Assembly: GCF_040581485.1 (NCBI RefSeq)
Contig: NC_090134.1
Location: forward strand, 868,001 to 932,000
Origin: Linepithema humile
Lineage: Eukaryota; Arthropoda; Insecta; Hymenoptera; Formicidae
Reading direction: 5' to 3'
Length of the DNA: 64,000 nucleotides
Below the pieces are notes generated by a model. The model worked only from the letters and a program-made list of their open reading frames with translations. It was not told the origin of the DNA and searched no databases. Both the position numbers and the translations under genes were made by a program. Positions 46,932 through 60,059 of this stretch are shown here, in pieces; the first letter of the stretch is position 1, and every line of letters begins with the position of its first letter.

Positions 46932-47125
46932 GGTTGCGTTCGGAAACACACTGTGTGCATACCAACACACAATAACCGTTCGGAAACACGTTAGTGGTAC
47001 TTAATGTGCATTCGGGTGAATCGTTCGAAAACGTTGAATGAGTACCACCAGTGTGCCACGAAACCACTCGCCGAAAAAGCAAGGGGAGTCAGTGTGATTC
47101 AAGAGTAACGTTTTCGAACGTAACC
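46932..47125. mobile_element. 194-bp MITE with TTA target duplication
   Basis: The ends GGTTGCGTTCG and CGAACGTAACC are inverted repeats, flanked on each side by TTA (46929-46931 and 47126-47128). GG-type ends with a 3-bp TTA duplication are typical of PIF/Harbinger MITEs. The interior is rich in GTGTG and ACCAC motifs and has no ORF. Confidence 0.65.
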
Positions 47126-49536
47126 TTAGAATGGCAAAGATATTCACTAGGAAAAATAAAACTGCTTAGCTTTGAAAATTATATACAAATCGCGATATAT
47201 GAACCTACATACATTTATAAATTTGCATTTGTCGTATAATGTAGCAACTGATATGAGTACATATTTTGTAATTATATAATACTTAGAAGTGCGTGCGCCA
47301 AAAAATTCCTGAGATTCCTAAATTGAAATTAAAAAGATTGATCGTGGGACAAGGAGATCGAAACGCGAAGACAATTAGATTTTAGTGTCACTATAGATTG
47401 TCCGGATGACACGATCGAAATCAAAATATCCATCAACGCACAACCAAAACCGAACGTAGCCTTAATCAGCCAGAAAATGAAACGTAGCTTGTTGATACTT
47501 CTCATTCCGTTTATGTTCTTTGATAGTAGAATTAGTACCTAGTCTTTCACGATTTTATGCGTTACACGCCGCCCCGGGTTACTTTAAATGTTAAATAATT
47601 TTTTTGGGGGCTCTTCGGGCCGGGGCGGTGGGGGCTGGTCCGCAAATGTCGATTTGCTAGGCAAGCAAATGGTTGTTGTTCAGACACACTTCGGACGAAT
47701 AGCGAACGAGGCGCGAACATAACATGCGTTGTTTCATAGCTTGATAAATCAAATTATGTAATGATATCACGCGCTATTGTATGTACGCGTAAAAATAAAA
47801 TTGCAATATCGTAACACATTCGATTAAATCAATGAAGTATTACGCAAATAAAAATTCGTTAGGAGAAAGAATCGAGTAGGGAAAGGATCACGAGAAATGA
47901 TATCTTGTTAATCAAATCTTGTCGGAAAAAAGATTAAATCATTATTTCAATAAATTGAAAGGTTTGTGAAACTTTCAGAAACTCAAAGTCGCATGCCTTT
48001 TCTAAATATAAATTTAGCGTCATTTATAGTTTTTATTGGAAGTGCGTCGACATCTGTGCAAAAAGTTTTACCGTAACGTGAAGTTTAAAAAAAGTATAAT
48101 AAGCGGAAAAAGTGAAATCTGCAAGATTAGTTCTGGTGTTTCTACACCGACTAGAATGGATTCCTGCTTTATAAATAGTTGGCGAAAATAATTTTTCATG
48201 TGCATCTTCTGGAAAGAAACTTCTCTAATCAACAGGTATTTTGTAAAGTATTTTGTATTATATTCTTTTCTTATATTGCTATTTAATTTTTGTAAACTTT
48301 TAATCGATGAATTAATTTTAATAAATAAGCCATAATCGAGTTTTGTCGCCTGAAAAATTTTTATATTTAGGACTTTCTATAGAAATCAGTGTAGGATTTT
48401 GGCTACTGCAATCTGTCCACTTGCTCTATCTGTAAAGTGACAACGTGAACATATCTACAAAATTAATGCCAGAGAAGGTACAGTCTTTATGAGCCATGTT
48501 AATCTCGGACTTTCGTCCCTTTTTGTGCCCAGTTCAGCTGAACGAGAAGTGCTTTGATTGATAAATGCAATTGATAAGCAATCGCGCGTGTGAAGTTTAC
48601 ATTTACATTTGAAAGGTGTCTACCAGCTGATATAGTAGCCGGTGACAGTGAGTGACGTCTAGAGCGGAGGACGCTAGTCACGCTTGGCTAACCAAGACAA
48701 TCGGGATCAACGGTCAGTCGCGCGACGATGTGTATCTTTGCTGTACCGAGAGTGCACCCGCTGTTTTCCTTCTACTTTCGATCATCCGCGCGGATTCATT
48801 TTCCTTTTCTCCTTGCGAAATTCGATATCTGATAAGTAGTTATCGGCATCTGCCGTACCTTTATTTGCGAATGGAAACGTGATAGGCAGAACGTATATCA
48901 ACGTGAATCACCTTTTGTAATTTCATTTACTTTTTAACACTTAACGATGCAATTTTATTTTTGTCCACTATCTAGCTTCGTTCGATATTTAGTGTAAAGT
49001 TTATTTCATGGATTAATTGAAAATCAACAAAGTTAATTAAGTAATATATGGTTCATATTGCAAAGAAAAAATTATTTCGTAATTACGAAAATAAAATATT
49101 AATTCAGTAAGAGATGTTAATAGTTCTACTTTTGATTAGCAGTTTAACACTCTAGAAATTGCAGCAATTGAGATAAAATTATAGAAAACACATTTGATTA
49201 AATTTAATTTTTTTGTGGAATTATTATCACAAAATCGGATATAAAAACAAAACAAAACAAAATTTTTTTGTAATTAAAAGATCAAAAAGTGGTTCTATTT
49301 ACATATTCTTTTATGTTTATTAGTATAGTATTTTATGTTTAACGTGAAAGAAACACCTTTGGATCACAATTTCTATCGTCAAGTTTTCTGTTTTAGTGCA
49401 ACTTACCGCAAACTTATGACAGAAAGGCTGAAAGATATTATGGACTGTGGAGATAAAACCTGAAGGTTTGGTCTACTCCAGTTAGTAGTCATGCAACGTA
49501 CATTCAGTATAGAATGAACGCCAGCCAGCGTGCATT
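47126..49536. other. Gene-poor stretch upstream of the fucosyltransferase
   Basis: Mostly AT-rich. A short GC-rich patch with GGGGCTCTTCGGGCCGGGGC lies at about 47605-47640. The 48480-48880 section is CG-containing and may be a promoter or noncoding first exon of the fucosyltransferase gene, which cannot be settled without transcripts. Confidence 0.4.
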
Positions 49537-51316
49537 ATGCTCAAGTTTTCACAATTCCGGCGTCTTGCATTCGTTCTGCTCATCACTGTGACAATTACAA
49601 TTTTCTGTAAGTTGTTACTGGCTCCAATCTTTTTTACTTCTGACAGAAGATCTCCCGTTTTTAAAAATGGACAGACATCCATAACAAAAGAAGAAAAAGA
49701 AAAACTTGGTAATCCTGAATGGTGGAAGTTTTTCTTTCGTTCAAAGATACTTAACGAACAGTTGATGAAAATGACAACTTTGGACGCGCATCTTCTGGAA
49801 AGAGGCTTCACCAATGAACAGGTAAAATGCACCTCACTCTTCTCTTATATTGTTTTTGCAAACTGAGTTATTATTGATAAGTAAGTCATAAATAAATTAT
49901 TTTCGTCTTTATTTTAATAATTAAATTTTTTTTTAATTGTTGATCGGACTTTACTTTAAAAACGCGCTTCATAGTTTTAAATTTTGCTATTAAATGTTAT
50001 TTTATTTTATGTCAGATTCTAATAAGAAAAAAATTGTTGCAACAACGACACTTTGAAAGTTTTAGACAAGTATTGTGACTTGTTTCTAATGAAAACTTGC
50101 TATTAGGTAAGGAATATATCTGCACTCGGGAAATGGCTTCTAGCGCCTGAAGGAAGTCCACCGCCAGACTCCAATGCCACTAACGGAAGCTATTTAATCC
50201 TGATCTGGAAGCATGGTTCATTTCTGGAGCGCAGACACATCAGACGCTTCACATTCAACAAGTGTGCTTTATCAACTTTAATGTTCTGTAGTTTATATCT
50301 GAAACTTGTATCAATGCTGATCCAAAATATGTCTTATTTTCGCAGTAAAAACTTCGACGAAAATTTATAACATAATATATTTTAGGTTTTCGCCGTGGGA
50401 CCAGTGTTCAGTGCGGGATTGCATACTGAGTTATGACGAGAAGGATCTGCATCAAGCAGACGCCGTGGTGTTCCACTTGCATCGTACGAAGAGCCCGTCG
50501 GAACTACCGGTGAGAAGCCGTGTGGATCAATGGTGGATCTTCCTGACGGATGAATCGCCATTCCATACATTTTTGCACAACCGTCAGAAATTGTCTGATT
50601 ACGACGGTCTGTTCAACTGGTCGATGTCCTATCGCATGGACAGCGACGTACCGGTTCCTTACGGACGAACGGTGCGAATTTCCAGCGATGTCTCGAGTCG
50701 AGACGCCGTCGTGGGGACTTCGAAGACCAAACTGGTCGCCGTAATGGGCAGCAATTGCGGTGGTCGTAACGGACGATGGTCTTACGTGAAGGCGCTGAAA
50801 TCGTCGCTCCGCGACGACCTCGACGTCCTCGGAAGATGCCTGAATGGCAACAGCACCGTCTGTCCAGGTCACTTCGACCGTGACTGCGCCGCCCTGAACG
50901 CGTACAAGTTCTATCTGTCGTTTGAGAACTCCAATTGCCGGGAATACTTGACGGAGAAGGTGTTCTGGCAAGCGTACAACAAATTCGCAGTCCCGATAAT
51001 AATGGGAGCGTCGCGGGAAGACTGCCGGCGATTGTTGCCGCCGCACTCCTTTCTTCATACGGACGATTTCGCTGGCGCAAACGCGCTCGCCGACTATCTC
51101 AGGTATCTGGACCGCGACGATGAGCATTACCTCAAGTATCACGAGTGGCGCGTTCGCTACCGGGTGATTAACGAGCACGGCTACTTCGGCAGCATGTCCA
51201 AGCACTACTGTCGCATCTGCGAGGCGCTACATTATAATTCCGCTGCACCGAAAGTTTACACAAAGCTTGAACACTGGTGGAGCAAGGACAGAGACTGCGC
51301 TCCAGCGACCGCTTAA
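49537..51316 (+). CDS. Alpha-1,3-fucosyltransferase (FucTC/FucT6-like)
   Basis: This is a Golgi enzyme that transfers fucose from GDP-fucose to N-acetylglucosamine of glycans. Three exons join in phase: 49537-49821, 50107-50261 and 50386-51316, giving 456 aa. It is a type II membrane protein: short cytosolic tail, then FVLLITVTITIFCKLLLAPI as signal anchor and a stem. The donor-binding motif of family GT10 is clear: FYLSFENSNCREYLTEKVFW followed by QAYNKFAVPIIMG. The acceptor-side DESPFHTF and FNWSMSYRMDSDVPVPYG are also present. The last exon has much higher GC, especially in third codon positions, than the first two. Insect members make core alpha-1,3-fucose or related glycans; the exact linkage cannot be told here. 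Confidence 0.92.
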
Positions 51317-52970
51317 GTGATTATCTAAGACAATCTAGTCTTCGCGAAATGCAGATGAAATTCAGTCAGTGAAAAAATTTATTAAGATTTATTTTTTATA
51401 ATAATTAAAATATAGGAATCTTATGGTTTGGTCGTACACAGTATATGTAAATTTATCGAAAAATATATTTAATATTAAAATTATTTAATATTAAATTTAT
51501 TGATTATAGATAAAAATTTTGAGAGCTTCTAAACGGTAACAAGTTACAAAATGAACAGAATTTTCATCTATTTTTTAGATTGTTTATTATTTGTATCAAA
51601 CTTTTGTGTATATATTAGCTGTAGAATTAAATTTAATTAAGTGAAAAAGTAATTATTACAAAAAATATTTACAGGTCGGTACAATAGAGTATTTGTATTT
51701 TTGCGGTCATATTCGTCTAATCTTGCGTACTTCTTTTACAGCGCTCTCATATATCGCGCTTATCATGTGCGATTACCAAGTTATATGAGTGCAGAAAAAA
51801 AGTGCAATGACAATTACGACTGCGTTTCAATATTCATTGTTAATGAATTTTAGAACACAGCCAATAAGAAAAGGATCGCAAAAATATTCTGCTGTAAAAA
51901 CTGAAGTAATTTTTAATTGATAATCAATTCATTATTATCTCACAATAATCCATAATATTTAAACAATAATGTATATAAAACAATTTAACACATATAAAGG
52001 AATGGCTCAAATGATAACAATCAATTAATATAATAGAAAGGCATAGAGAGCCGTCGCGGAATGTTAGTGCGAAATTATAATTTTTCTTAAAGAAATTAAT
52101 TTGTTAGTCTACGTGAGACAGTTAAATTTGTACACCGATCTCTGGTTCGAGATACTTAAAGTGTACGAAAATTTTAGTACATTGTTCTCACATATGGAGA
52201 ATCAGTATGTACTGATAGGAATTATTAGAAAGAAGGGAATAGAGAAAAAATATCAGGGCGCGAGTGGCTATATAATGTATGGCTATAATGTATATAAAAT
52301 TATAAAATCTTTTTATAATAGTATAAATTTTTTGTTTTCGTATATGTAATACTTCAAACAAATTCATACTTGCCGCCAGAAGTCTCAAAGATTTAAAATT
52401 ACTTCTTTTTTACTTATTTGTGTGTATAACTTTTCGAGATATGCAGAAGCTAATGTAATTTATTGTTTTATACCATTTAAAATTAATGTTTAATGCTTTT
52501 ATCAAGCTAATTTGTGGACCAATATGAAATATCACAATAAATACCCTTTTCAGTGCCTTAAACTAAAAAAGTATTCCTGCAAAGATTAATTTCTGAAAAT
52601 ATCCTTTCTCCTTAAAATTCTAGGAATTTTGGGAAACACAATTGCAAAGGATCAGAGATTTTAAAAGCAAGAATACAAAACGAGGATAACACGTTGTTAT
52701 AAAAAATGTTAACATACGAGACGGAAGTAGAGAGCGGTACACACAGCAGTAAGTAAAGGTAAATGTATTCTAGCTCTAAACTTTGTTTGAGTTGTGTTAA
52801 ATTTCCTACGAAGAATCCGTGCTCTGGAGAGCCTCAATGTGTCACAGTATTCGTGTAAAAACATTCATCAGACCCTGAAAAAGGAAGAGCAATCAAAGCG
52901 AGCATAGAAGCAGCCGGCGTCTGAAACAGAAAAAGATCATAGAACCCGGATCATACCGAGGCGAGAAACG
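51317..52970. other. 3' flank of the fucosyltransferase and 5' flank of GGNBP2
   Basis: AT-rich sequence. A short palindrome at about 51823-51865 has ends GACTGCGTTTCAATATTCA and TGAATTTTAGAACACAGCC, resembling the hairpin at 11891. No gene is supported. Confidence 0.45.
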
Positions 52971-55900
52971 ATGGCGAAATTGTTGGACGTTCAGCGGGAC
53001 GATGACCCAGTGGAGCTGTCGAGCAACCAAATGCTATTATATGTCGACGACGAATTGACGGTGAGCGTTAGCGCTTTACATTATCCTTCCGGTAAGTCCC
53101 AACCGGCGATTCTTGGGGTCCGATATTGTCTTATGTAATGACGCCCGGCATGTTTAACCTAACAAATAAAGAATATTAGACGTTATAGGGAATAAAAATG
53201 AAAAGACGGAGATACTAGTCTTTACGGTTGATCGGGAGAACGTGAATTGTTTCAATGAATCGATCGCCGATTGTCCCAATCCAAAGCAACGTTCAGCAAC
53301 GTCGTCGCCCACTGTGATAAGATGACATGATTTTTGCTTATACTCGAATATATATCATGTTTTCTTTATAGATAGTTGTACTTTCTTCATTTCAACGTTT
53401 GTATTGTCATCAACTCTTAACCTATAAGAGATTGGAAGTTTTATTTAGCAATACATTACACTGTTTGTCGATTTTATTATCATTAAAAGCCTTGGTTATA
53501 TATGGGACAAGAAATTGAATGTCGAAGTATCAGTCATTGTATAACTTTAAAGTGTTATTTGTTTCTTCTTAGATGGTTTTGGATATAAAAGGTTTACGAG
53601 TAATCAGTGATGGTCCTTTAACTCGTGGTAAAGAATGGGAAGAATTTAAGAAAAAATACGTATTGCTGACGAAAGAAGAGCTTCAGGCGTCGTTTAAAGT
53701 TCCTTGGAAAAGTATGCTTGCCATCTTGGTCCAGGCAGAACCATGTATCGGTTGTCGAAGAAGGTAAGTGCTTCTTTTTCCTAGAATAATGCTTAATGAT
53801 GAATATCGGTAAATGACAGAAAAGGGTTTTGTGGGTTTAGTGTTGAAAAAAGGTTTAGTGACTTGAGTAAATCGGGACAATCTGCATTGGATCCACTGGT
53901 TATTTCTACTGATGGTGTGGTTTCTATAAAGGAGGAAGTATTAAAATCACCTCAGCTGCTTTGTACAATATTGCATGGACATAGGTATGGAAATAATAGA
54001 CAATAATATTAGAGATGTATATGCAAAATAATTATTATTATTTGCTTCCTTACAGTGCTAGATTAAATAATTTAGTAGAAAATCAGCCAAGAAATAGAAA
54101 GTCTCGGCGATGTGTATTGCATTCTCTGGAAATCCAACGAATGCGACCACCACCAAACGCGTGGAAGGAAGTATGGGACTGCATGGCGTTACCGTGTCAA
54201 CAGGAGTTGGCTTTAATAGAGACAGATACACTTGATGATACTTTAGATACTTACCTACGTAAACACAGGTACAACTTCATTATCTTGATGTAGAATTATT
54301 TTAATAGTTTTATAACACGGTAAAACCATTTTACCAGATTTTGTGGTGAGTGCCGCAATAAAGTATTGTTGGCATCATCGCTTCTGACACGAGAACCAGA
54401 ACCTACAAAAGAAAAAGGTTACGTACCAGTTTTATATTCCGGAATTAAGCGTTGTATCAACGAGCATCATGTTCACTTACCAGCCATCACTGAGTATATC
54501 GGCACCCTTATTGGCCGTGCGCAGCCAGAGGTCATGGGAAGGTACTAATGCCCAGAAGTAAATCCTTTTATGTAGTCTTCTCTAAGAAATAGTGAAAAAC
54601 ATTTAATTTCAGGGAGCGCCATGCGAAAACGTTGGAGGTCGCTCAAGAGGAGGTGCTTACCTGTTTAGGTATATGTGTTGCGGAAAAATTGCACAGAGTT
54701 TATCGACGACTGAAGGAAGAGGAGACCGTGTGTAAAGTATTAGCTGCTGTCGCGATAGACGCATTATCTAGAAACTTTCAGGTAATAAGATTTTTATGAC
54801 AAAATATTGTTACAATACTGGTCATAAAAATCAGAACGCCAAGCTATTTTTATGTATGCGTTCTGATTTTTACAATAACGAATGGTTTTGTAACAATACA
54901 AAATACGAAAAGAGAAAAGCAGGCAATAAGAACCAACGCGCGGATGTGGGTGTGCAAAAATATCTAATTTATTAACAAGAAAATACGAAGAAAAATAACA
55001 ACATACGTTTCGATTCGATTTCCGGTTCTTATTGCCTTTTTTCTCTTGTAATATTTTTTTTGTTCTGATTTTTACCAACAGCAGTGTATTAATCCTTTGC
55101 GGTCCGAATTAATTTCAACGAATAAGCTAATATTAAGTATTTCGTTTTTATTTTAACCTTTTGTTCTTAGTTTTGCAATCTTGAATCGATTTTGACGGCA
55201 TACCTTTCGTTGATCTTATTAGTTTTGCGCGGCAAGTGAGCGGTGAGTGATTGCCCCGAATATCCCGGCTTGAGAAACTACAAAGGATTAAAAAAAATCT
55301 ACGTTTATACACTTTATCATGCTACAGCAAAATCAAGTATTTTTTCTTGTGTAGATGGCAGTTGAGGTGAAACAAGGTATTTCTCAATTAGAACTATTGT
55401 ACAAAGAACTTACTAGGGAAGAAATAGTGAAGCAACAGAGGCGCGAAAAGTTACGGCTAAAACGGAAAAAAAAGAAGGAACGTCGTTACGAAACAGAAGA
55501 GAAGGAAAATTCCTGTGACGTATGTTGTATATATTTCTTTAAAAAAAATGTATTTATATACTTGTAGCTCATATAAGAAATAACATTAATATATTTATCT
55601 ACACATTTATCAAAGTTGTGTTTTGTCATAGTGTTCAAGTGAAAAAAAAAGCAAATCTCTCTGTATATGTACGGAATCAAAGCCAACAAAGCAAAACATC
55701 AATCGGCATAAGGTATACATGAGACTTATCTAGCTTCTTGTGTCTTACGCACATGTGCATTTTTGTATAGCATTTTTTTGATCTCAGTTGCAGGTCCTAG
55801 ATCCAAAAAATAAAGGTCCACCAACGTGTAAATGTTCAGACTGTTTAAAGAAACCAAAAACATGTAGTATATCCCAATCGCAGAGTAAAGCAGAACTAAC

Positions 55901-56819
55901 ATTCCCTGTGAAAAAGACGACAAGTGTACAGAAGGCAACAGTTAAAAACAGTGCTGTAGAAGCGAAAGTGACATTTAGCATAAGTCAATCGAAACAAAGT
56001 AGTATATCTCCGAAACAATTACCTCAGGAGGATTCGTCGGATACTTGCGATTCGTGTAAGGTAACAGCACCATTTGTCCATCTCGTAAATGTACCCTTAA
56101 AAAAAAAAAGAAAAAATAAAACATTTTTATTTTATTGTTTCAAGGAAGGTAAAAAGATTAGTGACAGTGAATGGCATTACGAGAATAACTGCAAAGATTC
56201 CGTGAGACAGAAGTTAGATTGGATAACAAAGTCCAAATATGCTGACTTGTGGTTTTTGACGAGGATGGGGATAAAGAAACACTTCTCCAGTGAGCAGTCG
56301 TCCCAGGATTACGGATATTCTTCCGAACACAACATCAGTAGCTCTTCTCTTCCCAGCACACCGGAGGGTTCCGAAGTGGCGTGCAACGAATGTTGCGATC
56401 ACGAAGGTTCTTGTCACGTTAAACTTAATCATTCCAGTTCTAGCATCTATTTGTTAATGGAGGGAAGTGGTTATCCGACACTTACGCAAATGTTAAAGGT
56501 AAATTAAATAAAATGTGTATAAAATGCAGAAATATTTTAGTTTCCGTTTGCCCCGCAGGAAGACTCGCTTGAATTCGATGCGGTAATTATTAATCAATTA
56601 TTTTGTTTCCAGGATTCCTATTCCTCTAATTACGACGACGACGACGGCGACGACGATGATGACAAAAAGAGTTACATCCCTATCGAGGAAGTGTTAGAAT
56701 TCAAATCGCGAATGCGTGAAGAATTTGTGAAAAAACGCCGGCAAGAACTCCGACAAACGCTTAAAGAACGTTTTGCTATGTTGTGCAATCATCAGAAACG
56801 ACTTTTTATTCTTCAGTGA
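52971..56819 (+). CDS. GGNBP2: Gametogenetin-binding protein 2 homolog
   Basis: Eleven exons join in phase: 52971-53060, 53573-53763, 53841-53984, 54056-54268, 54338-54541, 54613-54781, 55355-55519, 55632-55712, 55794-56060, 56145-56498 and 56613-56819, giving 694 aa (human 697). Conserved blocks are frequent: EPCIGCRRSVEKRFSDL, TYLRKHRFCGECRNKVLLA, GRERHAKTLEVAQEEVLTCL, a lysine/arginine-rich coiled region (RREKLRLKRKKKKERR), QDYGYSSEHN with EGSEVACNECC, and a C-terminal FKSRMREEFVKKRRQELRQT. Several CxxC pairs suggest zinc binding. The vertebrate protein binds gametogenetin and acts in spermatogenesis and as a candidate tumour suppressor; its biochemical role in insects is unknown. The 573-bp intron after exon 6 hosts a MITE. 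Confidence 0.93.
54810..55090. mobile_element. Probable MITE inside a GGNBP2 intron
   Basis: Inverted arms near the two ends carry TAAAAATCAGAAC (54826) and its complement GTTCTGATTTTTA (55064). A second inner pair is AAAGCAGGCAATAAGAACC against GGTTCTTATTGCC. The copy near 54868-54880 adds another GTTCTGATTTTTA. No ORF is present. The superfamily is uncertain; mariner-like ends are possible. Confidence 0.45.
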
Positions 56820-58238
56820 AAAATTCCTACTGGATAACTCGATACAATACAATGTTTCTGAATTTTTTTATATTGGTTTACTGTTAATAGCGAGACACGA
56901 ACACAATATACTTTGTTCTATGAAAGACTGATCTCGATTTTCATTCGCCAGATCTTTCCCTAGAAATCGACCCACTGGGCGATAAATAACATCGCGTTAA
57001 CAAATAATGATGCTAAATATTCATGTCGATGCAAATTTACATCGACGTAAACTGTGCTGTACTGTGAATTAAAAAAGGTGCCTCAAATATTATATCTATA
57101 TCCATCACTGCGTTAGATGATCCCTATTTAATTTTCTTTACTATCTATTTATTATTTTACTATTATCTTACTTTACTATTATCAGAAGCGTTAATCGAGA
57201 TTATTTTCTCATAGAACGAAATATATGTCTTTCAAACTACTTTTGTCATTCGAAGTCGATCTTCTGACGTGAAATAGAATTAGGAAAATGTTAAGAAAGC
57301 AGAAAAACGGTATAAAATTTATTTAATCTCTGCAAGCAGAGGAAAAAGATTTTGATATTATTTGATAAATAGAAAAAGATACCAAAATTAAAGTAGTTGA
57401 TTTCAAATCGGATAAGCAAGTAATCGGTTCTTTAAGAGGAATACGGAACGCAAATCGAACCGCAGGACTATTGAATTTGATTGCATAAACCTGTACAATT
57501 GAAGCAAACGTAGATATTTTGTATAAATATGTCTTGGCTGTGGAATATAGTAGATCCGATTCCACTGTGTGCAGTATACAAGTTGTTACAGTTGTTACAA
57601 GCACTCCTATGATTACCGCGTACATGATGAGTATTGTATTTTCTTGAAAATTTTCATTTTCAAGATTGTTTACGCGATCTGATTACATGGATTCGCGTCC
57701 ATATTGTAGAAATGCGATGGAAAATTATCAGAATCTTAATTAAATGAATGTTGTTAATATTAAATGAACATTCCAATATAATATATATATATATATACAT
57801 ATATTTTATTATATTCTGATGTACACCCCCTCTCTGTGGAAAACTTTCGTTACACACAGTGTAAAAACATTCTATATAAAAAATATCTTTGTCGTAAATC
57901 GTATTTACATATATTGTATGTTGCATAAAAGTTATTAAAAATATTTAAGCCGCCATCAACTGATAATCAGTTGTGTAAGATTCAATTCGTCGACCGAATT
58001 TGTCTATCTCGGGCTTTTATCTCGTTTCGTATGTTATGTATGCATAAATCTTACCTAAGAATAAGTCTCCTCCTTTGTACGAATTGAGCAACGAAAATAT
58101 CAAGGAACACAGTTGCTCTATGTATTTTAGTTGTCGTTTTGAGTGCCTTCACACATTTTCAAATCGATATTTTTCGAAGAATTATTAATAAATGATTTCA
58201 CGTTAGCACTGCGCGTATCGCGATAGTTTTCAACTAGC
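56820..58238. other. Convergent 3' region of GGNBP2 and OXSM
   Basis: AT-rich sequence with a (TA)n tract at about 57776-57800 and only shadow ORFs (for example 57323-57625 minus). No gene is supported. Confidence 0.45.
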
Positions 58239-59868
58239 TCAATTTACGTACTGTGTAAAGCACAAACATGCGTTTGTCCCACCAAAACCAAATGCGTTCT
58301 TCAGAGCCGTTCGACGCGTCGTCGTGTTCCACTTTGCTTTTGTATGCGGCGTAAAGTTTAAACGTGTCTCCATGTCCAAGTTGTGCAGATTCAACGTAGG
58401 TGGTATGATGCCTTCCTTGATCGCCAAGATTGTGAAGGCAGCTTCTAGATTACCGGCGGCTCCCAGCAGATGGCCATGCGCTCCCTTGGTGCTCGCCACC
58501 GTCACGTTTTTGCTGTGCTCGCCCATCAACGACTCGATCGCTTTAACCTCGATCGTATCGCCCAACGGCGTTGACGTTGCATGAGCGTTCACGAACGTCA
58601 CTTCCGAACTCTCGATGCCAGCGTCCTTCACCGTTCGGTCCATGGCGAGCAGCGCGCCGATGCCGTCCTCGCTGGGTGCCGTAATATGTGACGCGTCGCC
58701 GGACAGGCCATAACCCAGCACCTCGGCATAGATAGGTACGTTCCGGGCGAGCGCGTGATTCAACTCTTCTAGCACTAGGATCGCAGCGCCTTCGCCCATC
58801 ACAAAACCGTCACGATCGCGGTCGAACGGCCGTGACGCTTCTTCCGGTGTGTCGTTCCGTGCGATGCTTAGTGCACGCAAGCGGCAGAATGCGGCAATGG
58901 CTAATGGACTGATGCATGCCTCCGCACCGCCGCACACCATAACGCTCGTTTCGCCGCCGCGAATAAAGCGGAATGCGTCACCTAAAGAATGCAATGTGTT
59001 AGTTCAGGTGCAACTGATGGTAAGCGTACGTGAAAGAGCCTTTTCTGTTTCTGCGAATTTAATTACCGATAGCGTGCGCACCCGTTGCGCATGCAGTTGA
59101 CACCGAGTGATTTGGTCCTCGAAAGCCATATTTAATACTGATCTGACCAGCAGCCATATTTGGTAATATTCTTGGTACAAAAAATGGACTGACTTTGCTG
59201 TATCCTTTTTTCAGAGCTTCATACGTCATGCAAACATCCACTAGGTCTATCATACCAATTCCTACTGATACTCCGGTGTCACGTTTGTCATTTTCATCAT
59301 TTGGTTTCCATTTTGCATCTATGAGTGCTTCTTCTGAAGCTATCAGCGCATATGCAGTAGCTGGACACATGGTACGTAGTTCACTTTTCGTAAAGTGAGA
59401 GTCAATGTTGAGTTCGCGAGGAGCATTTCCTTTTGGCACCAATGCAGCTATTGAATATGAATTGTTATTTAATAATTAGCAGTCACATCCAAGTGATGTT
59501 AATTATAATTATAATTCAAAGTTTATAAATTACTTGATATAATTGATACATATTGTTTTTATATAATTGGTAATATTTATTTATATTATACAGAATATCA
59601 TACATACAAACATAAGACAAATTTCAATATATATTTGCTACAAAATGTGCAATATTACAAATTGCTCACCTACTTTACATGGTAGCTTGTCGTAATCCGG
59701 TTCGGAAAGTTTCGTGATTCCGCACTCAGAATTAATGAGAGCCTTCCAGGCGTTTTGCGTGCCGACTCCTAAAGGACACACAACCCCTATTCCGGTTACA
59801 ACAACACGCCGTTTGGATCTTGCGGCAGTTGTCAATGACCGGGTGATGTTTAAAAATTGAATGGACAT
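58239..59868 (-). CDS. OXSM: Mitochondrial 3-oxoacyl-ACP synthase (KAS)
   Basis: This is the condensing enzyme of mitochondrial type II fatty-acid synthesis, which feeds lipoic-acid production. Three exons join in phase: 59868-59670, 59447-59067 and 58981-58239, giving 440 aa. Residues 1-18 (MSIQFLNITRSLTTAARS) look like a mitochondrial presequence. The fold starts at RRVVVTGIGVVCPLGVG. The Cys-His-His triad is visible: STACATGAHA (nucleophile), VNAHATSTPLGD and STKGAHGHLLGAAG, followed by NAFGFGGTNACLCF. An upstream in-frame ATG at 59910 exists, but TTTATTTCAG between the two looks like a 5'-UTR acceptor, so 59868 is preferred. The last exon is clearly GC-richer than its surroundings. The 51-bp minisatellite lies just upstream. 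Confidence 0.94.
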
Positions 59869-60059
59869 TGCGATTTTTCTGAAATAAATTTGCAGACGCT
59901 CTGTTTTCAATAATTACGTATGTTACTCCATTTATTCATGACTGCCAAAATATAACAATGTTTATAAAATCAAAGACATATAGGTTATGTTTCTCAATTG
60001 TGACCAGCTGCGATCTCTTTTAGGTTAAACGACGTTATAATCAATTATAATCGTCCGCA

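Noticed and set aside
50504..51205. 233-codon minus-strand ORF and several others opposite the fucosyltransferase last exon
   Set aside because: They are antisense shadows created by the high GC of that exon; the plus strand carries the conserved GT10 motifs.
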